Shown here: positions 1 to 8,082 of the stretch, one piece after another
How positions within the stretch are numbered: the first letter of the stretch is position 1
How the letters are laid out: every line of letters starts with the position of its first letter
Assembly: GCA_963205165.1 (NCBI GenBank)
Contig: CAUJJX010000303.1
Location: 1-40,163 of the forward strand
Source of the DNA: Pseudomonadota bacterium
GTDB taxonomy: Bacteria; Pseudomonadota; Gammaproteobacteria; Burkholderiales; Ga0077523
DNA length: 40,163 bases
Direction of reading: 5' to 3'
Made by a program: the position numbers and the translations under genes
The notes under the pieces: model-generated
Seen by the model: only the letters and a program-made list of their open reading frames with translations
Told to the model about the DNA's origin: nothing
Databases searched by the model: none

Positions 1-1107
1 GAGGTGATCAAGGTGGAATCCCGCGACGGCGACAACATGCGCCACGTCGGCCCGATGAAATCGCCGGGCATGGGACACCTCTTCCTGCATCTCAACCGCG
101 GCAAGCGCGACGTCGTCCTCGACCTCAAGCAGCCCGAGGGACGCGAGGCCGTGCTGCGGCTGGCCGCGCAGTCCGACGTGCTCGTCTACAACGTGCGCCC
201 CGCCGCGATGCAGCGCCTCGGACTCTCGTGGGACGACGTCCGGGCCGTGAACCCGCGCATCGTCTACGTGGGCGCGTACGGCTATTCGGAACGCGGCCCC
301 GGCGCCGGGCGCCCCGCCTACGACGATCTCATCCAGGGGATCACCGGATTGCCGTGGCTGACTTCGCGCAATGGCGAGGCCCCGCCGCGCTTCGCGCCCG
401 TGAACCTCGCCGACCGCGTGACCGGACTGCATCTCGTCTACGCGATCACGGCAGCGCTGTTCCACCGCGAACGGTCCGGCGAAGGCCAGTCCGTCGAGGT
501 GCCGATGTTCGAGAGCGTCGCGCAGTTCGTCCTCGGCGATCACCTCGCGGGGATGTCGTACGAGCCGCCCATCGGCGGCACGGGCTACGCGCGCCTTGCC
601 GAGCGCCGGCCCTACGCCACGCAGGACGGCTGGCTGATCGTGCTCGTCTACAACGACGCGCAGTGGCGGCGCTTCCTGCCCGCGATCGGCCGCCCGGACC
701 TCGTCGTCGATCCGCGCTTCGCGTCGCACGGCCAGCGCGCGCAGCACATCGACGAGGTCTACGACTTCCTCGCGGGCGTCCTCGCGACCCGCACGTCCGC
801 CGAGTGGCTCGCGCTGCTGCAGTCGATCGACGTCCCGGTGGGTCCGATGAACACGGTCGCCGACCTCCTCGACGACGAGCACCTCCTGGCCACCGGCTTC
901 TTCGAACCGGAAGCGCATCCGAGCGAAGGTCCGCTGCTCGCGCCGCGCACGCCGACGAACTGGTCCGCGACGCCGCCCGGTCCGCGGACACCCGCGCCGC
1001 GGCTGGGCGAACACTCGGTCGAGGTGCTGCGCGAGATCGGCTATTCCGACGACGAGATCGCGGCGATGGTCGGCAAGGGCGTGACCCGCACCGGGCCGAC
1101 GGGCTGA
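1..1107 (+). CDS. CaiB/BaiF family CoA-transferase, 5' end outside window
   Basis: Class III CoA-transferase, moving CoA between carboxylic acids in the cytoplasm; the substrate cannot be told. The frame is open to the left edge and begins with VIKVESRDGDNMR, a segment that family members carry about 35 residues after their start following the 'GADVIKVE' strand, so the N-terminus is missing and the GTG at 4 is not the real start. Family landmarks follow: NRGKRDVVLDLKQPEGR, the 'DVLVYNVRP' strand, 'YDDLIQGITG', and the C-terminal 'PRLGEHSVEVLREIGYSDDEI'. The segment VEVPMFES covers the place where formyl-CoA transferase has its catalytic Asp; Glu stands there here. An acyl-CoA dehydrogenase starts 47 bases downstream on the same strand, so a shared acyl-CoA catabolic operon is likely. 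Confidence 0.9.
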   Translation, partial: EVIKVESRDGDNMRHVGPMKSPGMGHLFLHLNRGKRDVVLDLKQPEGREAVLRLAAQSDVLVYNVRPAAMQRLGLSWDDVRAVNPRIVYVGAYGYSERGPGAGRPAYDDLIQGITGLPWLTSRNGEAPPRFAPVNLADRVTGLHLVYAITAALFHRERSGEGQSVEVPMFESVAQFVLGDHLAGMSYEPPIGGTGYARLAERRPYATQDGWLIVLVYNDAQWRRFLPAIGRPDLVVDPRFASHGQRAQHIDEVYDFLAGVLATRTSAEWLALLQSIDVPVGPMNTVADLLDDEHLLATGFFEPEAHPSEGPLLAPRTPTNWSATPPGPRTPAPRLGEHSVEVLREIGYSDDEIAAMVGKGVTRTGPTG

Positions 1108-1154
1108 TGCGCGTCCGCACCGGCTGCTGCTGCATGAACGGGCACTGATCCGCG

Positions 1155-2321
1155 ATGGACTTCGGCTTCAGCGCCGAGCAGCGCGCCATCCGCGACGCGA
1201 TCCGCGATCTCTGCGCACCGTTCGACGCCGCGTACTGGCTCGAACGCGATCGCGAGGGCGGCTTTCCCCACGACTTCCACGCGGCCGTCGCGCGCGCCGG
1301 CTGGCTCGGCATCGCGATGCCGGAATCCTGCGGTGGCGCCGGGCTCGGCATCGTCGAGGCCGCGATCATGATGCAGGCGATCGCCGAGTCCGGCGCCGGG
1401 TTCTCGGGCGCGTCGGCCGTGCACATGAACATCTTCGGACTGAACCCGGTCGTCGTCTTCGGCACGGCGGACCAGCAGGCGCGGTGGCTGCCGCCGCTGA
1501 TCCGCGGCGACGAGAAGGCCTGCTTCGCCGTCACCGAACCCGACGCGGGTCTCGACACGACGCGGCTGCGCACCTTCGCGCGCCGCGAGGGCGACGGCTA
1601 CGTGATCGACGGCCGCAAGATCTGGATCTCCACGGCGCAGGTCGCGGACCGCATGCTGATCCTCGCGCGGACCACGCCGCGGGATGCCTGCCGCCGGCCG
1701 ACCGACGGGCTCACGCTGTTCTACACGCGGCTCGATCGCGCACGCGTCGAGGTCCGCGAGATCCCGAAGATGGGCCGCAAGGCCGTCGACTCGAACATGC
1801 TGTTCATCGAGTCGCTGCCGGTGCCCGCCCAAGACCGCATCGGCGAGGAAGGCCGCGGCTTCGAGGTCCTGCTCCACGGGCTGAACCCCGAGCGCATCCT
1901 GATCGCCGCCGAGGCCGTGGGCCTGGGTCGCGCCGCGCTCGCGCGCGCCGCGACGTACGCCGGCGAGCGCATCGTGTTCGACCGGCCGATCGGACAGAAC
2001 CAGGGCGTGCAGCATCCGCTCGCGCGGTGCTGGATGGAGCTCGGGGCCGCCGATCTGATGGTGTTCAAGGCCGCGTCGCTCTACGACGCCGGGCAACCCT
2101 GCGGCGCCGAGGCGAACGCGGCGAAATTCCTCGCGGCGGAAGCCTGCTTCCACACGTGCGAGCAGGCGATGCTCACGCTGGGCGGCATGGGCTACGCGCA
2201 GGAATTCCACGTGGAGCGCTACCTGCGCGAATCGATGATCCCGCGGCTCGCGCCGGTGAGTCCGCAGCTGATCCTGTCGTACATCGCCGAGAAGGTTCTG
2301 GGGCTGCCGAAGTCATATTGA
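1155..2321 (+). CDS. acyl-CoA dehydrogenase
   Basis: FAD-dependent oxidation of an acyl-CoA to the 2,3-enoyl-CoA, with electrons passed to ETF. The 388-residue length is standard. Visible are the N-terminal helical domain (FGFSAEQRAIRDAIRDLC), the FAD/substrate segment CFAVTEPDAG-D near residue 125, KIWISTAQVADRML, and the C-terminal helical domain with GGMGYAQEFHVERYLRES. Where many family members have the Y-x-G-T-x-E-I motif, this one has RLAPVSPQLILSYIAEKVLGLPKSY, an ending shared by a subfamily often found next to CaiB-type CoA-transferases. The ATG follows the transferase stop by 47 bases with no terminator between, so co-transcription is likely. Substrate unknown. Confidence 0.92.
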   Translation: MDFGFSAEQRAIRDAIRDLCAPFDAAYWLERDREGGFPHDFHAAVARAGWLGIAMPESCGGAGLGIVEAAIMMQAIAESGAGFSGASAVHMNIFGLNPVVVFGTADQQARWLPPLIRGDEKACFAVTEPDAGLDTTRLRTFARREGDGYVIDGRKIWISTAQVADRMLILARTTPRDACRRPTDGLTLFYTRLDRARVEVREIPKMGRKAVDSNMLFIESLPVPAQDRIGEEGRGFEVLLHGLNPERILIAAEAVGLGRAALARAATYAGERIVFDRPIGQNQGVQHPLARCWMELGAADLMVFKAASLYDAGQPCGAEANAAKFLAAEACFHTCEQAMLTLGGMGYAQEFHVERYLRESMIPRLAPVSPQLILSYIAEKVLGLPKSY

Positions 2322-2350
2322 GCCGCCTCGCCACGGGACGTTTCTCATCC

Positions 2351-2434
2351 GTCACCCCAGCGAACGCTGGGGTCCGGCAGCGGCAGTAGCTCGGGCGACC
2401 GGCGGCCTGGATTCCAGCGTGCGCTGGAATGACG
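2351..2434. repeat. dispersed palindromic repeat, REP/TIR-like
   Basis: Two perfect palindromes face each other: CCCCAGCGAACGCTGGGG at 2355-2372 and ATTCCAGCGTGCGCTGGAAT at 2411-2430, flanked by GTCA and TGACGG. This is the familiar proteobacterial intergenic repeat whose translation gives spurious 'VIPAHAGIQ ... RTPAFAGVT' peptides. Only one copy lies in this window; its dispersed nature is inferred from knowledge of the family. It sits between the dehydrogenase and pilU, which converge here. Confidence 0.75.
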
Positions 2435-2495
2435 GAGTGGGCCATGCACTCGAATGAGTGCGGCTCGGCGCCGACGCCACGGAGGGCCGCCAAAC

Positions 2496-2532
2496 GACGA
2501 CGGCGCGGGTGCATCGCACCGGCGCCGTCGTC
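2496..2532 (-). terminator. long hairpin downstream of pilU
   Basis: GACGACGGCGC at 2496-2506 pairs perfectly with GCGCCGTCGTC at 2522-2532, and inside it GGTGC (2508-2512) pairs with GCACC (2516-2520) around a 3-base loop: about 16 pairs with one G/G mismatch. Read on the minus strand it follows the pilU stop by 43 bases and is trailed only by GTTTGG, a short T run. It may be a strong but U-poor terminator, acting on one or both of the convergent transcripts. Confidence 0.55.
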
Positions 2533-2575
2533 CTGAACACGTGGCGCGCGACGAGTGCGCGCGCCAGTTCCGAGG

Positions 2576-3712
2576 TCACACGATGTTGAGGTGATCGAGC
2601 CCCGACATCATGTCGCGGTCCTTCGCTTCCTTGCCCTGCAGCTTGATCGCGAGGCGCAGCTCGTTCATCGAATCGGCGTTGCGCAGGGCGTCTTCGTAGC
2701 TGATCTGGCCGGCCTCGTAGAGTTCGAACAGCGCCTGGTCGAACGTCTGCATGCCCAGCTCGCGGGACTTGGCCATGATCGCCTTGATCTCGTGCACGTC
2801 GCCCTTGAAGATCAGGTCGGAGATCAGCGGCGAGTTCAGCAGGATCTCGATGGCTGCCGCCCGGCCCTTGCCCTCGCGCTTCGGGATGAGCCGCTGCGAG
2901 ATGAACCCCTTCAGGTTGAGCGAGAGATCCATCAGGAGCTGCGCGCGCCGCTCTTCCGGGAAGAAGTTGATGACGCGGTCGAGCGCCTGGTTCGAGCTGT
3001 TCGCGTGGAGTGTCCCCATGCAGAGGTGGCCCGTCTCGGCGAACGTGATCGCGTGCTCCATCGTCTCGCGATCGCGGATCTCGCCGATCAGGATGACGTC
3101 CGGCGCCTGCCGCAGCGTGTTCTTCAGCGCGATCTCCCACGACTCGGTGTCGACGCCGACCTCACGCTGCGTGACGACGCAGTTGCGGTGCTCGTGCACG
3201 TACTCGATGGGGTCCTCGATGGTGATGATGTGACCCTGACTGTTCTCGTTGCGGTAGCCGATCATCGCGGCGAGCGAGGTCGACTTGCCGGAGCCCGTCG
3301 CACCCACCAGGATCACGAGGCCGCGCTTCGTCATCACGATGTCCTTCAGGATCTCGGGCAGGCCGAGATCCTCGATCCGCGGGATCGTGGTGTTGATCGT
3401 CCGCAGCACCAGCCCGACGCGCCCCTGCTGCACGAACGCGTTCACCCGGAAGCGCCCGATGCCGGGCGGGTTGATGGCGAAGTTGCATTCCTTGCTGCGC
3501 TCGAACTCCGAGGCCTGGCGGTCGTTCATGATGGCCCGCGCGAGTTCCTGGGTGTGGATGGCCGTGAGACTCTGGCTGGACACCGGCGTCATGTTGCCGT
3601 CGAGCTTGAAGGCGGGTGGAAAACCCGCGGTCAGGAACAGGTCGGACGCCTTCTTGCCGACCATCGCCCGCAGCAGATCGTGAATGAACTTGACGGCCTG
3701 ATCGCGATCCAT
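2576..3712 (-). CDS. pilU: type IV pilus twitching motility ATPase PilU
   Basis: Accessory retraction ATPase of the type IV pilus, a cytoplasmic hexamer that works together with PilT. 378 residues. Visible: N-terminal PAS-like domain (KKASDLFLTAGFPPAFKLDG), Walker A GATGSGKST at 137-145, the Walker B/His box region (DVILIGEIRDRETMEHAI, ETGHLCMGTLHANSS), and a C-terminal tail longer than PilT's with ISQRLIPKREGKGRAAAIEIL. The start at 3712 is preferred over the upstream candidate because ACCTCC on the plus strand (GGAGGT on the coding strand) lies 5-6 bases before it. It follows pilT with a 62-base gap in the usual pilT-pilU order. Confidence 0.96.
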   Translation of the reverse strand: MDRDQAVKFIHDLLRAMVGKKASDLFLTAGFPPAFKLDGNMTPVSSQSLTAIHTQELARAIMNDRQASEFERSKECNFAINPPGIGRFRVNAFVQQGRVGLVLRTINTTIPRIEDLGLPEILKDIVMTKRGLVILVGATGSGKSTSLAAMIGYRNENSQGHIITIEDPIEYVHEHRNCVVTQREVGVDTESWEIALKNTLRQAPDVILIGEIRDRETMEHAITFAETGHLCMGTLHANSSNQALDRVINFFPEERRAQLLMDLSLNLKGFISQRLIPKREGKGRAAAIEILLNSPLISDLIFKGDVHEIKAIMAKSRELGMQTFDQALFELYEAGQISYEDALRNADSMNELRLAIKLQGKEAKDRDMMSGLDHLNIV

Positions 3713-3774
3713 TTGCACCTCCGGCGAACGCGCGCCCACGGGCGCCGCGCCGCATTCCCGTCACCCGCGTCGGA

Positions 3775-4818
3775 TCACGCGGGGAACAGATCCTTGTTCA
3801 CGGCGCGCGAACGCGCCTCGGACGACGCCACCACGCCGCGCTGCACGAGCCCCTGGAGATTCTGGTCGAGCGTCTGCATCCCGTACTGCTGACCCGTCTG
3901 GATGGCGGAGTACATCTGCGCCACCTTGTTCTCCCGGATCAGGTTCCGGATGGCCGGCGTGCCGATCATGATCTCGTGCGCCGCGACGCGACCATTGCCG
4001 TCGCGTGTCTTGAGCAGCGTCTGCGAGATCACGGCCCGCAGCGACTCCGACAGCATCGCGCGCACCATTTCCTTCTCGGCCGCGGGGAAGACGTCGATCA
4101 CCCGGTCGATCGTCTTGGCGGCCGAACTCGTGTGCAGCGTGCCGAACACGAGGTGGCCCGTCTCGGCGGCGGTCATCGCGAGACGGATCGTCTCGAGGTC
4201 ACGCATTTCGCCGACGAGGATGACGTCCGGGTCCTCGCGCAGTGCCGACCGCAGCGCGTTGGAGAACGACAGCGTGTGCGGCCCGACCTCTCGCTGGTTG
4301 ATCAGGCACTTCTTCGAGTCGTGCACGAATTCGATGGGGTCCTCGACAGTGAGGATGTGGCCCTGCTCGTTCTCGTTGATGTCGTTGACCATCGCGGCGA
4401 GCGTCGTCGACTTGCCCGAGCCTGTCGGACCGGTCACGAGCACGACACCGCGCGGATACTTCGCGATCTCCTTGAAGATCGGCGGCGCCTTGAGCTCCTC
4501 GAGCGTCAGCACCTTCGACGGAATGGTCCGCATGACGGCCGCGGCCCCGCGCTGCTGCACGAAGGCGTTCACCCGGAAGCGGGCGAGGTTCGGGATCGCG
4601 AACGAGAAATCGCACTCGAGGGTTTCCTCGTAGTGCTTGCGCTGACCGTCGTTCATGATGTCGTACACCATGGCGTGCACGTCCTTGTGCTCCATGGGCG
4701 GCAGGTTGATCCGTCGCACGTCGCCGTGGACCCGGATCATCGGCGGCAGGCCGGACGACAGGTGCAGGTCGGAAGCCTTGTTCTTGACGACGAACGCCAG
4801 CAGCTCGGAGATGTCCAT
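3775..4818 (-). CDS. pilT: type IV pilus retraction ATPase PilT
   Basis: Powers pilus retraction for twitching motility, surface sensing and DNA uptake. 347 residues, the standard length. Walker A is GPTGSGKST at 130-138; the Asp and His boxes are seen in DDSKKCLINQREVGPHT-like and DPDVILVGEMRDLETIRLA segments, followed by ETGHLVFGTLHTSSA. The C-terminal AIRNLIRE motif, needed for retraction in PilT but not kept in PilU, is intact (GTPAIRNLIRENKVAQMYSAI), which separates the two paralogues. Divergent from yggS, as in many proteobacteria, with 94 bases between the starts. Confidence 0.97.
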   Translation of the reverse strand: MDISELLAFVVKNKASDLHLSSGLPPMIRVHGDVRRINLPPMEHKDVHAMVYDIMNDGQRKHYEETLECDFSFAIPNLARFRVNAFVQQRGAAAVMRTIPSKVLTLEELKAPPIFKEIAKYPRGVVLVTGPTGSGKSTTLAAMVNDINENEQGHILTVEDPIEFVHDSKKCLINQREVGPHTLSFSNALRSALREDPDVILVGEMRDLETIRLAMTAAETGHLVFGTLHTSSAAKTIDRVIDVFPAAEKEMVRAMLSESLRAVISQTLLKTRDGNGRVAAHEIMIGTPAIRNLIRENKVAQMYSAIQTGQQYGMQTLDQNLQGLVQRGVVASSEARSRAVNKDLFPA

Positions 4819-4912
4819 CTAGAATCCTCGTGAGGGGGTGGCGCCGGGCGGCATCGCAGAGCGCGATGCATGCTACGGCCTGAGGATGCACGACTGAAGG
4901 GAACACCGGAGC

Positions 4913-5617
4913 ATGTCAGAGATTATCGAGTCGGTCTCGGAACGCTTGCAAGCCGTGCAGGCCCGCATCTCGGATGCCGCGCGGGTGGCGGGGCGCGCGC
5001 CGGGCTCGATCCGGCTGATCGCGGTTTCCAAGACCTTTCCGGCGGACGACATCGCCGCGCTCCTCGCCGCCGGCCAGCGCGACTTCGGCGAGAGCTACCT
5101 CCAGGAGGCCGAGGCCAAGATCGAGACCCTCGGCGATGCCGGTGTCGTGTGGCACTTCATCGGCCCGATCCAGAGCAACAAGACCCGCGCGATCGCCGAG
5201 CACTTCGACTGGGTCCATTCGATCGAGCGCACGAAGATCGCGGAACGCCTCGCGACCCAGCGGCCGGCCCGCCTGCCGCCGCTCGACGTCTGCCTCCAGG
5301 TGAACGTCAGCGGCGAGGCGACGAAGAGCGGCGTGTCCCCGGACGACGTCCCCGCGCTCGCGCGCGCCATCAAGGCCCTCGATCGTCTCCGGCTGCGCGG
5401 GCTGATGGCGATCCCCGAACCCACCGACGACATCGGGCTGCAGCGTGCGCGATTCCGGCTGCTCCGCGAACTGCGCGACCGCATCGCCGCCGAGGTCGGC
5501 CCACTCGACACGCTGTCGATGGGCATGTCGGACGATCTCGAGAGCGCGATCGCCGAGGGCGCGACCATGGTCCGCGTCGGCCGGGCGCTCTTCGGCAACC
5601 GTCCCCGGGCGGCCTGA
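4913..5617 (+). CDS. yggS: YggS family pyridoxal phosphate homeostasis protein
   Basis: Binds pyridoxal 5'-phosphate and buffers its level in the cytoplasm; no catalytic activity is established for the family. 234 residues, an alanine-racemase-like single barrel. The PLP lysine is Lys40 in LIAVSKTFPADDI. Other landmarks are FGESYLQEAEAKI, WHFIGPIQSNKTR, the Q-V-N-V-S-GEATKSGV strand, LRGLMAIPEP and the phosphate-binding LSMGMSDDLESAIAEGATMVRVGRALFG. First gene of the plus-strand cluster that leads to proC, yggT and yggU, opposite pilT. The ATG at 4913 has a GGAG six bases upstream. Confidence 0.96.
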   Translation: MSEIIESVSERLQAVQARISDAARVAGRAPGSIRLIAVSKTFPADDIAALLAAGQRDFGESYLQEAEAKIETLGDAGVVWHFIGPIQSNKTRAIAEHFDWVHSIERTKIAERLATQRPARLPPLDVCLQVNVSGEATKSGVSPDDVPALARAIKALDRLRLRGLMAIPEPTDDIGLQRARFRLLRELRDRIAAEVGPLDTLSMGMSDDLESAIAEGATMVRVGRALFGNRPRAA

Positions 5618-5674
5618 CCAGCACCCGGCGGCCGCCGTTGATCCGGCCCGCGCTGCACGACAACGGCGCATCGC

Positions 5675-5702
5675 TTGCCTCGACACCCGCGGCACTTATA
5701 CT
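5675..5702 (+). promoter_or_regulatory. sigma-70-like promoter for the SRPBCC gene
   Basis: TTGCCT at 5675-5680 and TATACT at 5697-5702 are separated by 16 bases. They lie 52 bases before the ATG at 5754, in the only sizeable gap between yggS and the next gene. Seen by eye; no start-site data. Confidence 0.55.
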
Positions 5703-5753
5703 CGCCGCTCGTCGCGGCCGCCGGCCCGACGCAGACCAAGAACCGGAGGAGCA

Positions 5754-6281
5754 ATGATCAAGACCCTGCAGGCGTCCCTTGTGGCGCTGGCCCTGACGAG
5801 CACGGCAGCGCTCGCGGACACCCCCTGGAACACCCTGAACACGTACGAAGGCGTCAGCGTGAACGCGCCGGCCGCCAAGGTCTGGGCCGCGGTGGCGAAC
5901 TGGGGTGCGCTCCAGACGTGGTGCCCGGTCTTCGAGAAGACCGAGATCGTGAGCGGCGGCACGGCCGTCGGTTCGGTCCGCGCGATCACGCTGAAGGGCG
6001 GCCCGACGTTCACCGAAGAGCTGCTCGCGAACGATCCCGTCGCGATGACCTACAAGTACAAGATCATCGAATCGCCGCTGCCGATCGTCGAGTACGTCTC
6101 GAGCGTGCGCGTCTTCGACATGGGCAACCGCACCGAAATCGCGTGGCTGTCGAGCTACAAGCGTCGCGCGAAGGACAACGCGACGGCCGAGAACGATGAT
6201 CAGGCGGTGATGAACCTGCTGGGCGGCGTGTACCGCGCCTGCCTGGGTCACACGAAGACGATGCTGGAAACGGGCAAGTAA
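5754..6281 (+). CDS. secreted SRPBCC (START/Bet v1-like) family protein
   Basis: 175 residues. An N-terminal signal peptide (MIKTLQASLVALALTSTAALA, cleavage before Asp22) sends it to the periplasm. The rest fits the polyketide-cyclase/SRPBCC helix-grip fold: the opening VSVNAPAAKVWAAVANWGALQTWCP, then GTAVGSVRAITLKGG, TFTEELLANDP, YKYKIIESPLPIVEYVSSVRV and a long C-terminal helix YRACLGHTKTML. Such proteins bind hydrophobic ligands, but the ligand here is unknown. The ATG at 5754 has GGAGGA six bases before it. It is inserted between yggS and proC, which are commonly adjacent, and appears to have its own promoter. Confidence 0.82.
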   Translation: MIKTLQASLVALALTSTAALADTPWNTLNTYEGVSVNAPAAKVWAAVANWGALQTWCPVFEKTEIVSGGTAVGSVRAITLKGGPTFTEELLANDPVAMTYKYKIIESPLPIVEYVSSVRVFDMGNRTEIAWLSSYKRRAKDNATAENDDQAVMNLLGGVYRACLGHTKTMLETGK

Positions 6282-6366
6282 ACGGCCCGCACCGGGTGAC
6301 CGGTCGCGCGGCATCACGGACGGGGGGCCGAGCGCCTCCCGTTCGATTTGTGGAGTCGGACACGGA

Positions 6367-7179
6367 ATGAAGATCGCGTTCATCGGCGGCGGCAACATGG
6401 CCACCGCCATCATCGGCGGGCTGCTCGCCAGGGGGGCGGACGCCGCGGACCTGCGCGTCGCCGAGATCGACGCCGCCGCCCGGGAACGCCTCGGCCGCGA
6501 GTTCGGCGTGACGGCCGTGGCCGACGCCCTCGAAGCCGCCGCCGGCGCGGACTGCGTGTTCCTCGCCGTGAAGCCGCAGCAGATGCGCACCGTCGTCGCC
6601 TCGGTCGCCCCGGCGTGTGCCAGTGCGCTCGTCGTGAGCATCGCGGCCGGCATCCGCACCGCGGACCTCTCGCGCTGGCTCGGCGGCCACGACCGCATCG
6701 TCCGCGTGATGCCCAACACGCCGGCGCTGATCCGGCAGGGCCTGTCGGCCGCGTTCCCGCTGGCGGGTGTTTCCGCCGGACAACGCGCCGCCGTCGACGA
6801 CCTGCTCGGCGCCGTCGGCAAGGTGCTCTGGGTCCCGGACGAGGACGCCCTCGACGGCGTCACGGCGCTGTCCGGCAGCGGTCCCGCGTACGTCTTCTAC
6901 CTGATCGAGGCCATGCAGGAAGCCGCCGGCCGGCTCGGCTTCGACACGGAGGCCGCGCGCCTCATGAGCATCCAGACCGTCCTCGGCGCCGCCGGCCTCG
7001 CCGCGCAGAGCACCGAACCCGCCGCGACGCTGAGGGCCCGCGTGACCTCGAAGGGCGGCACGACCGAACGCGCCCTGCAGGTGCTGGAAGAACGCGGCGC
7101 CAAGGCTGCCTTCGTCGACGCGATCGAGGCCGCCGCCGTGAAGTCGCGCGAGCTCGGCGACGCCTTCGGCCGGGACTGA
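6367..7179 (+). CDS. proC: pyrroline-5-carboxylate reductase
   Basis: Last step of proline synthesis: reduces 1-pyrroline-5-carboxylate with NAD(P)H in the cytoplasm. 270 residues, normal length. The Rossmann motif is at the N-terminus (MKIAFIGGGNMATAIIGGL). Later come FLAVKPQQM, VVSIAAGIRTADL, RVMPNTPALI, and the signature ALSGSGPAYVFYLIEAM followed by ARVTSKGGTTERAL. It is followed after five bases by yggT, a widely conserved pairing. Confidence 0.97.
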   Translation: MKIAFIGGGNMATAIIGGLLARGADAADLRVAEIDAAARERLGREFGVTAVADALEAAAGADCVFLAVKPQQMRTVVASVAPACASALVVSIAAGIRTADLSRWLGGHDRIVRVMPNTPALIRQGLSAAFPLAGVSAGQRAAVDDLLGAVGKVLWVPDEDALDGVTALSGSGPAYVFYLIEAMQEAAGRLGFDTEAARLMSIQTVLGAAGLAAQSTEPAATLRARVTSKGGTTERALQVLEERGAKAAFVDAIEAAAVKSRELGDAFGRD

Positions 7180-7184
7180 CCGCG

Positions 7185-7763
7185 ATGCTGGCCCAGGCGC
7201 TCCTGTTCCTGATCGACACCTTCCTCGGCCTCTTCGCGGCCGTGCTGCTCGTGCGCTTCTACCTGCAGGTCATGCGCGCCCCGGCCCGCAACCCGCTGTC
7301 ACACTTCGTCCTCGCCGTGACCGACTGGATCGTCCGGCCCGCACGCCGCGTGATTCCCGGCTGGGGCGGCCTCGATCTCTCGACGCTCGTGCTGGCGTGG
7401 GCGACGGAGTTCCTGCTGCTCGTCGCGTCACGGCTCGTGCAGATGATGGTGATCGGCGAGCTGCCGATGCCGGTCGCGGGCTTCGCGCTGCTGGCCGTCG
7501 TCGCGATCGTCCGCACGAGCCTCTACATCCTGATGGGTGCACTGATCCTCCAGGCCGTCCTGTCGTGGGTCGCACCGCACAGCCCCGTCGCACCGGTCCT
7601 GAACGGGCTTGTCCGCCCCTTCCTCCAGCCGATCCAGCGACGCGTCCCGCCGGTCGGCAACGTCGACCTGTCGCCGCTGCTGCTCATCGTCGCGGTGCAA
7701 CTCGTCCTGATGCTGCTGATCCCCTGGCTCGGGGGGCTCGTGGCGGGCCTGCTCGGTGGTTGA
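7185..7763 (+). CDS. yggT: YggT family integral membrane protein
   Basis: 192 residues with two repeats of the YggT domain, each a pair of hydrophobic helices: LLFLIDTFLGLFAAVLLVRFYLQ ... PARRVIPGWGGLDLSTL, then ILMGALILQAVLSWVAPHSP ... PIQRRVPPVGNVDLSPLLLIVAVQLVLMLLIPWL. The recurring R-R-x-P-x-x-G-x-x-D-L-S element between helices marks the family. The family is implicated in osmotic/turgor tolerance and in envelope functions, but the molecular role is unsettled. Five bases after proC; its end overlaps the yggU start, implying translational coupling. Confidence 0.95.
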   Translation: MLAQALLFLIDTFLGLFAAVLLVRFYLQVMRAPARNPLSHFVLAVTDWIVRPARRVIPGWGGLDLSTLVLAWATEFLLLVASRLVQMMVIGELPMPVAGFALLAVVAIVRTSLYILMGALILQAVLSWVAPHSPVAPVLNGLVRPFLQPIQRRVPPVGNVDLSPLLLIVAVQLVLMLLIPWLGGLVAGLLGG

Positions 7764-8082
7764 TCCGGTCGCATCCGCCGCGCCGTGGATTCACCGTGAC
7801 CCGGCCGCCGGCCTCGTCACGCTCGACCTGCACATCCAGCCCGGCGCCTCCCGCACCGGCGTCGCCGGCGTCCACGGCGACCGCCTGAAGCTCCGGATCC
7901 ACGCCCGTCCCGTCGAGGGCGAGGCCAATCGCGAACTGCTCCGCTTCATCGCCGACACGCTCGACGTCGCACTGCGCGACGTGACGCTCGTGCGCGGCGC
8001 GAGCGGCCGGAGCAAGACGGTCGAGGTGCGCGGCGCCGCACCGGCAGCGCTGACCCGGCTCCTGCAGGCGTCCGCGGCGTGA
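7756..8082 (+). CDS. yggU: DUF167 (YggU) family protein
   Basis: 108 residues. The DUF167 core is clear: LDLHIQPGASRTGVAGVHGDRLKLRIHARPVEGEANREL and DVTLVRGASGRSKTVEVRG. Function unknown. The start is a GTG at 7756 that lies inside the yggT end (stop at 7761-7763). Its own stop overlaps the GTG of the downstream GTPase as GTGA. The DUF167 core begins near residue 20, so a later start is possible, but the overlap supports 7756. Confidence 0.92.
   Translation: MVDPVASAAPWIHRDPAAGLVTLDLHIQPGASRTGVAGVHGDRLKLRIHARPVEGEANRELLRFIADTLDVALRDVTLVRGASGRSKTVEVRGAAPAALTRLLQASAA

Noticed and set aside
2173-2514. A minus-strand open frame containing VIPAHAGIQ and RTPAFAGVT
   Set aside because: Translation of the dispersed palindromic repeat, a well-known spurious protein pattern.
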